64,000 nt of DNA from Sporocytophaga myxococcoides. GTDB taxonomy: Bacteria; Bacteroidota; Bacteroidia; Cytophagales; Cytophagaceae. Shown one piece after another: positions 1-8,382 of the stretch. The stretch spans positions 496,001 through 560,000 of the forward strand of contig NZ_BBLT01000004.1 of assembly GCF_000775915.1 (NCBI RefSeq), given 5' to 3'. The stretch's first letter is position 1; each line of letters begins with the position of its first letter. The notes beneath the pieces are model-generated. The model was not told the DNA's origin, searched no databases, and was given only the letters and a program-made list of their open reading frames with translations. The position numbers and the translations under genes are program-made.

Positions 1-1
1 A

Positions 2-172
2 ATAAAATTGAAAATAGTATTGAATGAAAACGGGCCGCTTATAATATTCTCGGCTTCAGAAGACGCCATTAGTACAGTAGTTGCCCTTGAAAATGCTTTA
101 AACAATTTAAAAAGACCTATTGTCGAAGCGCAAGCCCTTCAATTGACTAGTAATCTAAATGAAATTATATAA
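2..172 (+). CDS. C-terminal end of an unidentified protein (5' partial)
   Basis: An open frame enters from the left edge and encodes 56 residues ending in SNLNEII before a TAA stop. No start is visible, so the gene begins outside the window. Composition is normal for a soluble protein (ENGPLIIFSASEDAIS, then a helical stretch rich in Ala, Leu and Asn). A good intrinsic terminator follows about 50 bp downstream, which supports a real gene end. I do not recognise the family. Confidence 0.5.
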   Translation: MKLKIVLNENGPLIIFSASEDAISTVVALENALNNLKRPIVEAQALQLTSNLNEII

Positions 173-222
173 ATAAATTCTTAACTTCTTTCAACCAGAA
201 GTGGCTGTATAATTCCCCAACA

Positions 223-252
223 AAAAAGAGGTTTAAACGAACCTCTTTTTTA
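223..252 (+). terminator. Intrinsic terminator after the left-edge gene
   Basis: The arms AAAGAGGTTT and its complement enclose a short AAAC-type loop and are followed by a T-rich run. It lies between the left-edge gene and the convergent AlbA-domain gene and could serve both strands. Confidence 0.7.
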
Positions 253-284
253 TTTTTGCTCTAAAGTACTTTCACCTTCGTTCC

Positions 285-902
285 TTATAAAGAATAATAA
301 TCTTCCTTTTCATGAGAAAGGACTTTAATGAGTTTCATCCGGACAAGATTAACCAGAATCCTGCTAGCTCTCCACCTTGATATATTGGCTATTTTACAAA
401 AAGCCTTTAAAGTTATTCTGTCATTATGTTCCAGATATTCCAAAATAATCTTCTCCGCTTTTCCAATTGTAATCTGAGCGTCAAAACCTTTGGTATCACT
501 TTTCATTACATCCAGCATAACCTTACTAGCAAGCAGGCACTGATCCTTGACACGGATATAAGCCCACCATTTTCCATCTTCACCTTTTGAATAATGAGGT
601 TTGTCATCACTCTCCGGAACTTCTGCAATCAATATACTTTTACCATCAATGACCTCTTCGGTAAAATTTATTTTTATCTCCGGTTTACAAAAAAAAGAAG
701 CCGCTCCTTCGAGCATGTGCCGTTCCTCCTCCGCCTTCGCGCCGGCGATACTGCCATTATCCCTCACCCCTACCATTATCCTGCCTCCCTTTGTATTAGC
801 AAATGCTACAATTGTTTTGGCAATCTTTTGAACACTGCCAATGGTTTGTTTAAAATCAAGCACTTCATTTTCCCCCTGCCTTATCTGTTGCCTGAGATTC
901 AT
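285..902 (-). CDS. AlbA_2 (Schlafen-type) domain putative regulator with winged-helix C-terminus
   Basis: This 205-residue protein starts with the pattern of the AlbA_2 domain (Pfam PF04326): GENEVLDFKQTI, then AFANTKGGRIMVGVRDNG. It spans about residues 8-130. The last 60 residues (KIILEYLEHNDRITLKAFCK onward) look like a winged helix. Proteins of this family are usually annotated as DNA-binding or ATP-binding regulators; the target is unknown. There is no signal peptide, so it should be cytoplasmic. A 7-bp repeat tract begins a few bases upstream of its start codon. The family call is solid; the function is not. Confidence 0.8.
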   Translation of the reverse strand: MNLRQQIRQGENEVLDFKQTIGSVQKIAKTIVAFANTKGGRIMVGVRDNGSIAGAKAEEERHMLEGAASFFCKPEIKINFTEEVIDGKSILIAEVPESDDKPHYSKGEDGKWWAYIRVKDQCLLASKVMLDVMKSDTKGFDAQITIGKAEKIILEYLEHNDRITLKAFCKIANISRWRASRILVNLVRMKLIKVLSHEKEDYYSL

Positions 903-906
903 ATTA

Positions 907-948
907 AGTTATAAGTTGAAAGTTAAAAGTTTAAAGTAGAAATTTAAA
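907..948 (+). repeat. Heptad repeat tract (AGTTRAA-type), locus 1
   Basis: Six consecutive 7-bp units read AGTTATA, AGTTGAA, AGTTAAA, AGTTTAA, AGTAGAA, ATTTAAA. The tract sits immediately upstream of the AlbA-domain gene. It is the only one of six related tracts that adjoins a gene start rather than a stop. Confidence 0.7.
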
Positions 949-1052
949 GGATAGCACTTTTAAGTAGCCATATCCATGATAGTTTCGCCTTATTTCATTA
1001 TACTATATTAATGATTTTAAGCAAAAACTTAAAGTATAAGTTCCTTTATGCG

Positions 1053-1100
1053 TAAAAGCCTGCAGACAATTCAATATACTGACATGTCTTCAGGCTTTTA
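1053..1100. terminator. Long imperfect hairpin downstream of the TonB-receptor gene
   Basis: TAAAAGCCTGCAGACA at 1053-1068 pairs with TGTCTTCAGGCTTTTA at 1085-1100 with one mismatch in 16, around a 16-nt loop. It lies just past the heptad repeats that follow the receptor gene on the minus strand. The T-run on that strand is short, so termination strength is uncertain. Confidence 0.5.
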
Positions 1101-1108
1101 AACCTTAA

Positions 1109-1178
1109 TTTTACTTTTTACTTTTTACTTTAGACTTATAACTTTAGACTTATAACTTTAGACTTATAACTTAAAACT
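1109..1178 (-). repeat. Heptad repeat tract at the 3' end of the receptor gene, locus 2
   Basis: Ten uninterrupted 7-bp units end in ACT: three TTTTACT, then three alternating pairs of TTAGACT and TATAACT, then TAAAACT. The stop codon of the receptor gene (1171-1173) lies inside the last two units. On the coding strand the units read AGTNNNN. Confidence 0.85.
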
Positions 1179-3549
1179 GCACCTTGTACCCCATATATGG
1201 GAATAAACCAAGCTGATAATAAGTTTTCACTTCTTTCGCCTTATTATCCCAGTCTTGTGTGAGTACGTTTTGAGTATTAAGCAGATTATCGGCAGCTATA
1301 AAGAAATTATGATTTGATTTTGCCTTGTTAAGTCGGTATGAAATCTTCAAATCTGTTCTAAAATAATCTTTTAACTGAGTTTCATATGCTCTGCTATAGT
1401 CGTAAACTGCTTCACCCTTTTGTAGAGATGCTTGAACATCTACAGGTATAATTCTTCTTCCTCCTGAGGCGGTTACTTTGAAATCAACTGATATCAGCTT
1501 TTTATTATTTGCATCAAGATGGAACTCCTTTCCGGCAAGTGCATTTACAACATACCCAATGTTAAATGCCGAGTTTCTCCAAACTCCATCTGATCCCTGA
1601 TATTCAGATTTTAAAATAGACAAGTTGGTCAGGAAATAGAAATCTTTATTAAAGTACCTTTCCAAAGTCAGCTCTAGTCCGTAGTTTCTTCCTTTTCCTG
1701 TGTTTACAGTACTGTCAAGAACATAGAACCCATATTCCGCTCCGGTATTTAAAATCGAATATACTCCGGCACCATTCTCATGGGAAATGCTGACAGGCAC
1801 GTTATACATATGCTGGTAATAAGCTTCTGTTTTGAATTTCAGATTTTTACTAAGAGCTCTTTGGTAACCTCCGACCAAGTGAAGACTTTTGGTTAATCCG
1901 ACATTCTTGTTTGGCTGATTATAGTTTCCTGTTTTCTCATCATAGAATCTGTACTGATAAATAAACAGGTTCTGAGCCTGACTATGAAGACCTGTTGCAA
2001 AGCTTATTCTGTCCCTTTCTGTAACCATATAGGTCGCAGATAATCTTGGTTCCAAAGACTGGCTGCCATTGAGTGTCAGGCGCTGATAGTACAATCCTGA
2101 ATTTAAGGTTAGTTTTTCAGTAACTCTGAATTGCCAATGTGCAAATGACTGAAATAATTCTGTACTACCCTTTTGCTGTAATCCTTGTTTAAATAAACTG
2201 TCAGAATCATCGAAATACTTTGAGTTGTTGTTGTAGAAAATACTTCTGTAAATGATTCCTCCTTTTACAAGATTTCTTCTGCTAAGCTTGTGGGTAATGG
2301 TATAGTTTGCAATGTACTGTCCTTCTAAATTTGACATATCAAATTCAAAAAACTCAGGTTTGACATCGTATATTTTTGAACTTATCACTTTGATTCGACT
2401 TCCTGAGGCACTAATTATTACCTTACCAGTTGTTTTAGGAGTTATATTATGTGAATTGGAAATACCAGCAGCATACATGTCTGATGAAAAATTATCTGTA
2501 GTAAACTTATAGGGATCTGTAGGATCGATCTCCATTTCAGGATCTTTGATATAAATTTTGCTCTTCCCCCCAATCCCCCACAATGTGAAGGTTCCGGTTT
2601 TATTTGTAGGTACATTAATTTTTAAGGCAAAATCCTGGAACTGTGGTACACCGTTTACGCCAAAGCCTACCCCGATTTTATTCAATGCCTCAAAAGAGAG
2701 TAATCTGTAGCTTGCCAAATATGAACTTCCTGATTTCTTTGATATAGGACCTTCTGTAGCGAACTCCAGTCCATTCAGTCCAACCTGAAATGTATGTTCT
2801 CTCTTTTCATTATTTCCATTCCTCAGCTTCACATCAAATACAGCCGCAGTTTTATTACCATATTCTGCAGGAAAGGCACCGGTAAGGAAATCAGAATTTG
2901 CAAGCAGGTTGTTGTTCAATACACTGAATGCACCACCGCTGTTACCTGTAAAAGTAAAGTGGTTTGGATTGGGAATATCAACTCCCTCAAGTCTCCACAA
3001 TACTCCAATTGGAGAATTTCCTCTTACAATGATGTCATTCCTTTGATCTCCTCCACCGGCAACTCCGGCATAGTTAGATGCCATTCTGCTGGGATCCTGC
3101 CTGGATCCGGCAAATCTGTTAATTTCTTCTGTACGAAGGTTCGTTGCACTAACTACTGCAAGCTGGTTGTTGGCTTGCGATTTATCTTTCTGTCCGACTA
3201 CAACAACTTCTTTTACATTCTCAATTTCTTCTTCCATGTCCATATTCAGGATAACCTCTTTTCCCGATGTAACAAGGATATTTGCAGAGATACCTTCTTT
3301 ATATCCGGCATACATTATCTTTATTTCATGTCTTCCAAGAGGAACATTATCAAATCTGAATTTACCATTTTCATCAGTTGCAGTTCCCATTGGAGGATCT
3401 GTACTTGTGATTACTATATTTACCCCTGGCAACGGGGTTTGAAGGTGCTTATCTTTCACGGTTCCTCTTATTGTCTGAGTTACCTGTTGTGCTCTTGCTG
3501 AAAAGTTTAGGCATAGCAAAGCCATTATAAGGCTAAAAATTAGTCTCAT
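1171..3549 (-). CDS. TonB-dependent outer-membrane receptor with N-terminal carboxypeptidase-like domain
   Basis: This 792-residue protein has a signal peptide (LIMALLCLNFSARAQ). A carboxypeptidase-regulatory-like beta domain follows at about 25-110 (TIRGTVKDKHLQTPLPGVNI), then a plug at about 145-235 (RQDPSRMASNYAGVAGGGDQ, VRGNSPIGVLWRLEGVD), then a beta barrel ending in aromatic Phe. It should import a large ligand with TonB energy. It has no STN signalling domain and no SusD partner next door. It is the last gene of the block of sigma factor, FecR, STN protein and receptor, 52 bp after the STN protein. Substrate cannot be read from sequence. Confidence 0.9.
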   Translation of the reverse strand: MRLIFSLIMALLCLNFSARAQQVTQTIRGTVKDKHLQTPLPGVNIVITSTDPPMGTATDENGKFRFDNVPLGRHEIKIMYAGYKEGISANILVTSGKEVILNMDMEEEIENVKEVVVVGQKDKSQANNQLAVVSATNLRTEEINRFAGSRQDPSRMASNYAGVAGGGDQRNDIIVRGNSPIGVLWRLEGVDIPNPNHFTFTGNSGGAFSVLNNNLLANSDFLTGAFPAEYGNKTAAVFDVKLRNGNNEKREHTFQVGLNGLEFATEGPISKKSGSSYLASYRLLSFEALNKIGVGFGVNGVPQFQDFALKINVPTNKTGTFTLWGIGGKSKIYIKDPEMEIDPTDPYKFTTDNFSSDMYAAGISNSHNITPKTTGKVIISASGSRIKVISSKIYDVKPEFFEFDMSNLEGQYIANYTITHKLSRRNLVKGGIIYRSIFYNNNSKYFDDSDSLFKQGLQQKGSTELFQSFAHWQFRVTEKLTLNSGLYYQRLTLNGSQSLEPRLSATYMVTERDRISFATGLHSQAQNLFIYQYRFYDEKTGNYNQPNKNVGLTKSLHLVGGYQRALSKNLKFKTEAYYQHMYNVPVSISHENGAGVYSILNTGAEYGFYVLDSTVNTGKGRNYGLELTLERYFNKDFYFLTNLSILKSEYQGSDGVWRNSAFNIGYVVNALAGKEFHLDANNKKLISVDFKVTASGGRRIIPVDVQASLQKGEAVYDYSRAYETQLKDYFRTDLKISYRLNKAKSNHNFFIAADNLLNTQNVLTQDWDNKAKEVKTYYQLGLFPYMGYKVQF

Positions 3550-3601
3550 AGTCTTAATTTTTTAAAATGTTTTACTTGAGTTTACTGGTTGTACCTAAAA
3601 A

Positions 3602-5647
3602 TCAAAATCTGATACCGGCATTAAATCCTGGCCACATTTTCACATTCGTATTCTCTTTGCGTCCTTTATCAACACGACCATCATAGGTCTCATTGAAAAC
3701 TGTCCACGGAGCAATGTTGGAGCCATATTCGTTTTTATCAGCATTGTAAATCTGAGACACCATTACATTAAAAGTAGGACCAAAGAAGATTGTAGTTCTT
3801 TCTCCTAATGCTATCCCAACATTTACTCTAAGCTGATTCAGTAAATTGAGCTTATTGGTCCATAGTCCGTCTTCATTGATATTGTAAGATATAGCATCTA
3901 TATTTACACATATTGTCTGACTAGCCTTTAATTCTGAACCAAATCCTATCCCATAGCCTGTTCTTAACTTGCCTCCATCATATATTTGTGCGCCAACTGC
4001 AAAGATGTTATAAAAGCTCCTTGATCCTCCCATTTTGAAAGCGATATTTCCATATAAGCTTTCTGAGCCCCAGATCTCTAATCTGCGATAACCTTTCTTT
4101 GCTATGTTAAGAATACCAATCTGAGCTCCAGCAACAGTATCAGCAATGTTAATCACCCCTATCTGAACACCTTTTACTCTTTTTGCGACATTGATGAAAC
4201 CAGCAGCCTGTGCTCCTCTTAAATCACCGGTAGTATTCATGAAGCCAGCCAGCTGACAACCTTCTGAATTATGTTTTGCGACATTCATGAATCCGGCGCT
4301 CTGAATACCTTTCTGACTTCCGTTTGCAACGTTAATGAAGCCAGCCAACTGAGGTCCTGTCATCATGCCATTGGCAACGTTTGCTAATCCTGCACACTGG
4401 GGACCATACATGTACCCGTTACTAAAATTCACTAAACCGGAAAATTGTCCCCCAAGGCTATTTCCTCCCGAACTGTTTACCAGTCCAGCAAACTGAAAGC
4501 AATACATGCTGTCTTTGACTACATTCGTAAGACCACTTACCTGCACCCCTTCAGCATATCCGGAAGATGAATTGGTAAGGCCAGCAATCTGAACTCCATT
4601 AACATTCTTTCCCACGATGTTTGACAAACCGGCAATCTGAACTCCATTGACAAATTCTTTTTCAACATTTACAAGAGCTCCAATTTCAAATCCATCTAAT
4701 CCCCTGGAAGTACCTGCCAGGATATTTAATGAAGTTTTGTTTACAATTTTCGGACCCTGCATACCATTGGTACCCATTGGAGGAACAAAGGTTACTGAAA
4801 GCGGCACCGTCGTATAAGTTGCAGAGTCAGAATTCTGACCCTCTTTACCAGAGAGAGAATCAGAAGTATTGTCAAACTTTTGTAAGCGCTTCCACACGCC
4901 TACTGGCGCCCTGTTTTCTATACTATCAGCAATTTCGTTTAACTCTTCCCTAAGTTTCTGAGAAATCGTTTTAAAGCTGCTTTTAAAGTCCTCTTTTGTT
5001 TCCTTATTTCCCCTTGAAGTCAAGCTGTCCATTTTGGTCAAATATTCATCTCTCAATCGTCTTTTCTCCAATAAATATTGCTTCCGAAGACTTACAACAT
5101 CATCTCCCTTAGGTTTCTTAGCTTTCAATACGGGAGCCTTTACAGTTGTGTCCGAAGATACCATAAGGGTTTCTTCAAGTTTGTCACTGCTATCCGATTG
5201 TACCTCCTCAAAGTCATCTTCCGATATTTCTTCTTCCTTTTCATTAGATACACTATTAAGGGTAATAGAATTCGCATTTTCCACGATCACGAATGAAGAA
5301 GCGCCCTTTCTTGAATCAGCAGAGGCGTCAGCAGTTTTCTTTACAGCTTTTTTCTTCAGCACAATCTGATTTCCAACTACAGAATAATTTACATTATGGT
5401 CAGTAAAGAGAAGGTCCAGAACTTCTTTTAGAGATTTACCCTGAACATTCAAAGACACATCTTTGTCAAGCGAAACCATGTTATTCGAATAAGAAAACCT
5501 GATTCCATATTTTTCGGTAATGGTTTTCAGAATTTCGCTTTGCTTGGCCTTCATCTTAAGCGTAACCTTTGTATCTAGCGATGACTGCGCCTGTAAGGAA
5601 AAGTTAAGACAAAGTAATAGTATGATAAGGATTTGAATAAGCCTCAT
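3602..5647 (-). CDS. STN-domain surface-repeat protein (LA_2272-like)
   Basis: This 681-residue protein has a signal peptide (ILIILLLCLNFSLQAQ) and an STN (secretin/TonB short N-terminal) domain at about 28-102, including LKTITEKYGIRFSYSNN and VSLNVQGKSLKEVLDLLF. A charged low-complexity linker follows. At about 320-515 there are 13 tandem units of 15-16 residues with the pattern xGxQxAGLxN, as in LA_2272-type surface repeat proteins. The C-terminus looks like an outer-membrane beta structure. In FecA-like receptors the STN domain touches FecR in the periplasm; here it sits on this protein rather than on the neighbouring receptor. The role as signal partner of the FecR gene upstream is inferred. 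Confidence 0.8.
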   Translation of the reverse strand: MRLIQILIILLLCLNFSLQAQSSLDTKVTLKMKAKQSEILKTITEKYGIRFSYSNNMVSLDKDVSLNVQGKSLKEVLDLLFTDHNVNYSVVGNQIVLKKKAVKKTADASADSRKGASSFVIVENANSITLNSVSNEKEEEISEDDFEEVQSDSSDKLEETLMVSSDTTVKAPVLKAKKPKGDDVVSLRKQYLLEKRRLRDEYLTKMDSLTSRGNKETKEDFKSSFKTISQKLREELNEIADSIENRAPVGVWKRLQKFDNTSDSLSGKEGQNSDSATYTTVPLSVTFVPPMGTNGMQGPKIVNKTSLNILAGTSRGLDGFEIGALVNVEKEFVNGVQIAGLSNIVGKNVNGVQIAGLTNSSSGYAEGVQVSGLTNVVKDSMYCFQFAGLVNSSGGNSLGGQFSGLVNFSNGYMYGPQCAGLANVANGMMTGPQLAGFINVANGSQKGIQSAGFMNVAKHNSEGCQLAGFMNTTGDLRGAQAAGFINVAKRVKGVQIGVINIADTVAGAQIGILNIAKKGYRRLEIWGSESLYGNIAFKMGGSRSFYNIFAVGAQIYDGGKLRTGYGIGFGSELKASQTICVNIDAISYNINEDGLWTNKLNLLNQLRVNVGIALGERTTIFFGPTFNVMVSQIYNADKNEYGSNIAPWTVFNETYDGRVDKGRKENTNVKMWPGFNAGIRF

Positions 5648-5731
5648 TAGTGAAATGAATTAATAAATTAAATGATTTTTTAACTGCGCGACATTAACCA
5701 AAACAAGTAGTTAACATGCTTTGTTGATTGT

Positions 5732-6739
5732 TTACTGACAACCTGACCCCTCCAGGATAAAGCCATTAGCCTCCCTTTTAGAACTTAGACTCATTGATTC
5801 AGAAACTACATCCAGTACTTCCTGCAATTTAGGTTTTTCAAAAGTTCCAGTAAATCTGCAATTGCCAAGTTCCGGATTCGCAAATTCCACTTTTGTCCCG
5901 AAATAAGATTCAACAGCAGATGCTACTTCTTCAAGAGTACTGTTTTCAAAGACGAGCTTATCTTGTTTCCATGCCAGGAAATTCGGATTATCAATTTTGT
6001 CTGAAACAACATTATTGTTATCTACTCTGCCTTTCATCCCAGGAGTCAAAATGACTTTCCTGTTTTCGTTATTTTTCAATGCGAAAGAGACTTTGCCGGT
6101 AACGACCTCTACTTCATCGGCCTGACCTGCTATTGCTTTAACATTAAATGAAGTACCCAGTACCTGAGTGACAGATGATAATCCCTCTACACTGAATGGT
6201 TTTTCAACGTTTCGCTTTACTTCAAAGAAGGCTTCTCCTTCAAGTTTTACCTTTCTCATATCGCCTTTAAAATCGTCGGCATAAGAAATTTTACTGTGCG
6301 CATTCAGCCACACTTTGCTGCTGTCTGGAAGTTGTAGTTCCCTTTTTTCATTTCCTGCTTCAAAAGAAATTTGTTGTATCTCCTTTTGATTAAACAACTT
6401 CATTGATACATAGCTAATGCCGGCAAATACCAATAAAACTGCTGCAGCTTTCAAAATAAGGTTATAATCGAAGAGCTTGACGACTTTTACTTCTTTCTGC
6501 GGAGCTGTCTGCTGAGGCTCAAAACCGGCCTTTGCTTTAAACTTCATCCAGGCAGCGTCAACATTGGGTTCAAAGTCAACAGTGGCTCTAGCGGAAAAAT
6601 CCCACGTCCGGACATACTCTTCAAATTCCTTTCTGTTAGAAGGATTTTCCTGCAGCCATTCGGAAAGCAATTGTTCTTCGAAACCCGAAGATTCTTTCCT
6701 TAAGTGCTTAAGAATAAGTTCCTGATGTTCTCTTTCCAT
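5732..6739 (-). CDS. FecR-family anti-sigma factor
   Basis: This 335-residue single-pass membrane protein has an N-terminal cytoplasmic sigma-binding region (about 1-90, with ENPSNRKEFEEYVRTW), one membrane helix at about 95-113 (LKAAAVLLVFAGISYVSM), a FecR domain at about 125-225 (GNEKRELQLPDSSKVWLNAH) and a C-terminal DUF4974-like domain from about 255 (DKLVFENSTLEEV). FecR proteins hold or activate the paired ECF sigma factor in response to the STN domain of an outer-membrane partner. It lies 72 bp after the sigma gene and 84 bp before the STN-protein gene. The order matches the usual Bacteroidota FecIR block. Confidence 0.92.
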   Translation of the reverse strand: MEREHQELILKHLRKESSGFEEQLLSEWLQENPSNRKEFEEYVRTWDFSARATVDFEPNVDAAWMKFKAKAGFEPQQTAPQKEVKVVKLFDYNLILKAAAVLLVFAGISYVSMKLFNQKEIQQISFEAGNEKRELQLPDSSKVWLNAHSKISYADDFKGDMRKVKLEGEAFFEVKRNVEKPFSVEGLSSVTQVLGTSFNVKAIAGQADEVEVVTGKVSFALKNNENRKVILTPGMKGRVDNNNVVSDKIDNPNFLAWKQDKLVFENSTLEEVASAVESYFGTKVEFANPELGNCRFTGTFEKPKLQEVLDVVSESMSLSSKREANGFILEGSGCQ

Positions 6740-6811
6740 CTTTAATTAATTGGCCAATCTGATACTATGACAATTGAATTTTAAATTACCCCTACGCTAA
6801 CTTAAATTTTT

Positions 6812-7393
6812 TTAGAAAATATTTAGCACAAAAATCAAAGCCAGGATAGCATCTTTCAGAAAAGGAGCTAATTTTTCCCTGAGGACTTTCAAAGCTTTTA
6901 CCATTTGATTTTCAACCGTTTTAACTGAAATCTGTAAAGTTTCAGCAATTTCTTTATAGCTAAGTTCTTCGTACCTGCTTAATATGAAAACAGAACGGCA
7001 GGCCGGAGGCAAACTATTGATCGCCTGATTGATATGCTCGTCAAGCTCCCCTGAATGAAGAGATTGGTCTGCTCTATCACTGCCGGCAATATTAATCCAG
7101 GTTTCCTCTTCCGTATCCGAAAATTTTTTCTGCTGTTTTAAATAATTAAATGAGCTGTTGTAGGCTGCAGCAAAGAGATAAGATTTTATTGTAAGATGAA
7201 TGGAGAGTTCATCCTTTTTGGTCCAGATTTTCATAAAGACCTCCTGCACAATATCTTCACTTGCGTCTTTATCCTGGACTATTCTATAAACAGAGCGACA
7301 AAGCTGAGCGTAGTATGTTCTGAAAATCCTTTCAAAAGATTCGGGATCAGAAAAACTTTCTTTTGTACCTACTTTATTTATGCTTTCAGACAT
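6812..7393 (-). CDS. ECF RNA polymerase sigma-70 factor (FecI-like)
   Basis: This 193-residue protein contains sigma region 2 (FERIFRTYYAQLCRSVYRIV, then DASEDIVQEVFMKIWTKKDE) and region 4 (LPPACRSVFILSRYEELSYK, then EIAETLQISVKTVENQMVKA). This is the Bacteroidota ECF type normally paired with FecR. It is the first gene of the minus-strand block and should direct transcription of the downstream STN protein and receptor. The C-terminal tail is unusually hydrophobic (ILALIFVLNIF), which is common in this subfamily. No matching promoter motif is clear upstream. Confidence 0.93.
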   Translation of the reverse strand: MSESINKVGTKESFSDPESFERIFRTYYAQLCRSVYRIVQDKDASEDIVQEVFMKIWTKKDELSIHLTIKSYLFAAAYNSSFNYLKQQKKFSDTEEETWINIAGSDRADQSLHSGELDEHINQAINSLPPACRSVFILSRYEELSYKEIAETLQISVKTVENQMVKALKVLREKLAPFLKDAILALIFVLNIF

Positions 7394-7712
7394 GCTAAAC
7401 TAAACTCGGCCTAAAGGTCGGAAATATTAATTTGATTTTCCAACTACAGATGTATGATTCTTTTAATCAATATTCCGGGAAGTTGTTACAAAGTAATATA
7501 TCGATTATGTTAATTTAAAATATATGAATTAAAGCTGCCTAACAGCACATTTAATTCTTTTTCCCTTTAATGTTTTGATCAACCATTGTAAAGATTATCA
7601 AAGGTTTAAAGGTTGCAATACACTTGCAGGTAAAGAGGCACTGGCAATACATAAATATTACTCATCTTTCTCTAAATTATTATTTAAAAAATATTTAGAT
7701 CTTATTGCCACT

Positions 7713-7728
7713 TACTTACTAGTAAGTA
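7713..7728. promoter_or_regulatory. Perfect 16-bp palindromic operator upstream of tetR
   Basis: TACTTACTAGTAAGTA is a perfect inverted repeat. It lies directly upstream of a TAnnTTTG-type -7 element (TATATTTG, 7730-7737), so a bound repressor would block the promoter. A copy with one changed base lies upstream of the ketosynthase gene at 8336-8351. This fits an autoregulating TetR repressor. Confidence 0.75.
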
Positions 7729-7729
7729 G

Positions 7730-7737
7730 TATATTTG
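7730..7737 (+). promoter_or_regulatory. Bacteroidota -7 element of the tetR promoter
   Basis: TATATTTG matches the TAnnTTTG -7 consensus of Bacteroidota. A TTG at 7705-7707 could be the -33 element, although its 22-bp spacer is longer than the usual 19. The start codon follows 19 bp downstream, giving a very short leader. Confidence 0.5.
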
Positions 7738-7756
7738 TAATAACAAAACCAATAAA

Positions 7757-8314
7757 ATGACTTCCACTAAAGAGTCTATTATAAATATTGCAGATGACCT
7801 GATCAGAAAAAGAGGTTATAATGCATTCAGCTACAATGACATATCAAAGGTCTTATCTGTAAAAAATGCTGCCATACATTATCACTTTCCTTCCAAATCC
7901 GACCTTGGGGTTGCTGTTATAGATCTCCATATTCAGAAAATTGATCATTTTATAAAAGCTGTAAACCCTCTTTCCGAACCTGAGAAAGTAGAAGCATTTC
8001 TCAATATATATGAGCAGATTCAGACAAATAATAAAGTCTGTCTTGTAGGAACACTTGCTACAGACTGGGATACTATTGATGAAAAAATCCAGCAGAAACT
8101 TACTGTATTCGTAGGCATTGTCGGAGACTGGTTATCAGCCGTTATGGAAGAAGGACTTAAGAAAGGAAGTCTGACATTTAAAGGAGATCCCCGAACCAGG
8201 GCTTTGCTCATCATCACTTCCATTATGGCAGCAGCTCAAATGGCCAAAATATTGGGGCCGGCAAGTTTCAAAAGTGTTAAAAATGCAATTATTAATGAAC
8301 TAAACCGACAATAA
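7757..8314 (+). CDS. TetR/AcrR-family transcriptional regulator
   Basis: This 185-residue protein has the TetR helix-turn-helix at about 5-50: IINIADDLIRKRGYNAFSYN, DISKVLSVKNAAIHYHFPSK. The ligand-binding C-terminal domain (about 75-185) is typical in length and contains CLVGTLATDWDTID, as in short-chain or fatty-acid type TetR regulators. Palindromic operators stand in front of this gene and of the downstream FabF-type gene 68 bp away. It probably represses both and is released by an unknown ligand. Confidence 0.9.
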   Translation: MTSTKESIINIADDLIRKRGYNAFSYNDISKVLSVKNAAIHYHFPSKSDLGVAVIDLHIQKIDHFIKAVNPLSEPEKVEAFLNIYEQIQTNNKVCLVGTLATDWDTIDEKIQQKLTVFVGIVGDWLSAVMEEGLKKGSLTFKGDPRTRALLIITSIMAAAQMAKILGPASFKSVKNAIINELNRQ

Positions 8315-8335
8315 AAAAAATTTACAAAACATACT

Positions 8336-8351
8336 TACTTACTAATAAGTA
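8336..8351. promoter_or_regulatory. Second TetR operator upstream of the ketosynthase gene
   Basis: TACTTACTAATAAGTA matches the tetR operator at 7713-7728 in 15 of 16 bases. It ends 31 bp before the ketosynthase start codon and overlaps an AT-rich TATAATTT stretch that may be the -7 region. A second promoter here implies that the two genes are not only co-transcribed. Confidence 0.7.
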
Positions 8352-8382
8352 TAATTTACAATTTAAATTAAAATCCACTCAT

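Larger units (their letters stand above)
7394..7756. other. Divergent intergenic region between sigma factor and TetR genes
   Basis: It carries the TetR promoter and operator at its right end. A 61-codon open frame at 7575-7760 overlaps that promoter and has no family resemblance, so it is not called. I see no clear promoter for the sigma-factor gene. Confidence 0.5.

Noticed and set aside
1109-1178. Heptad tract as a CRISPR array or phage attachment site
   Set aside because: Units are 7 bp without spacers and recur at unrelated gene ends; no cas or integrase gene is present.
7575-7760. 61-codon open frame between sigma factor and tetR
   Set aside because: It overlaps the tetR promoter and operator, has no signal or domain and no plausible ribosome site.
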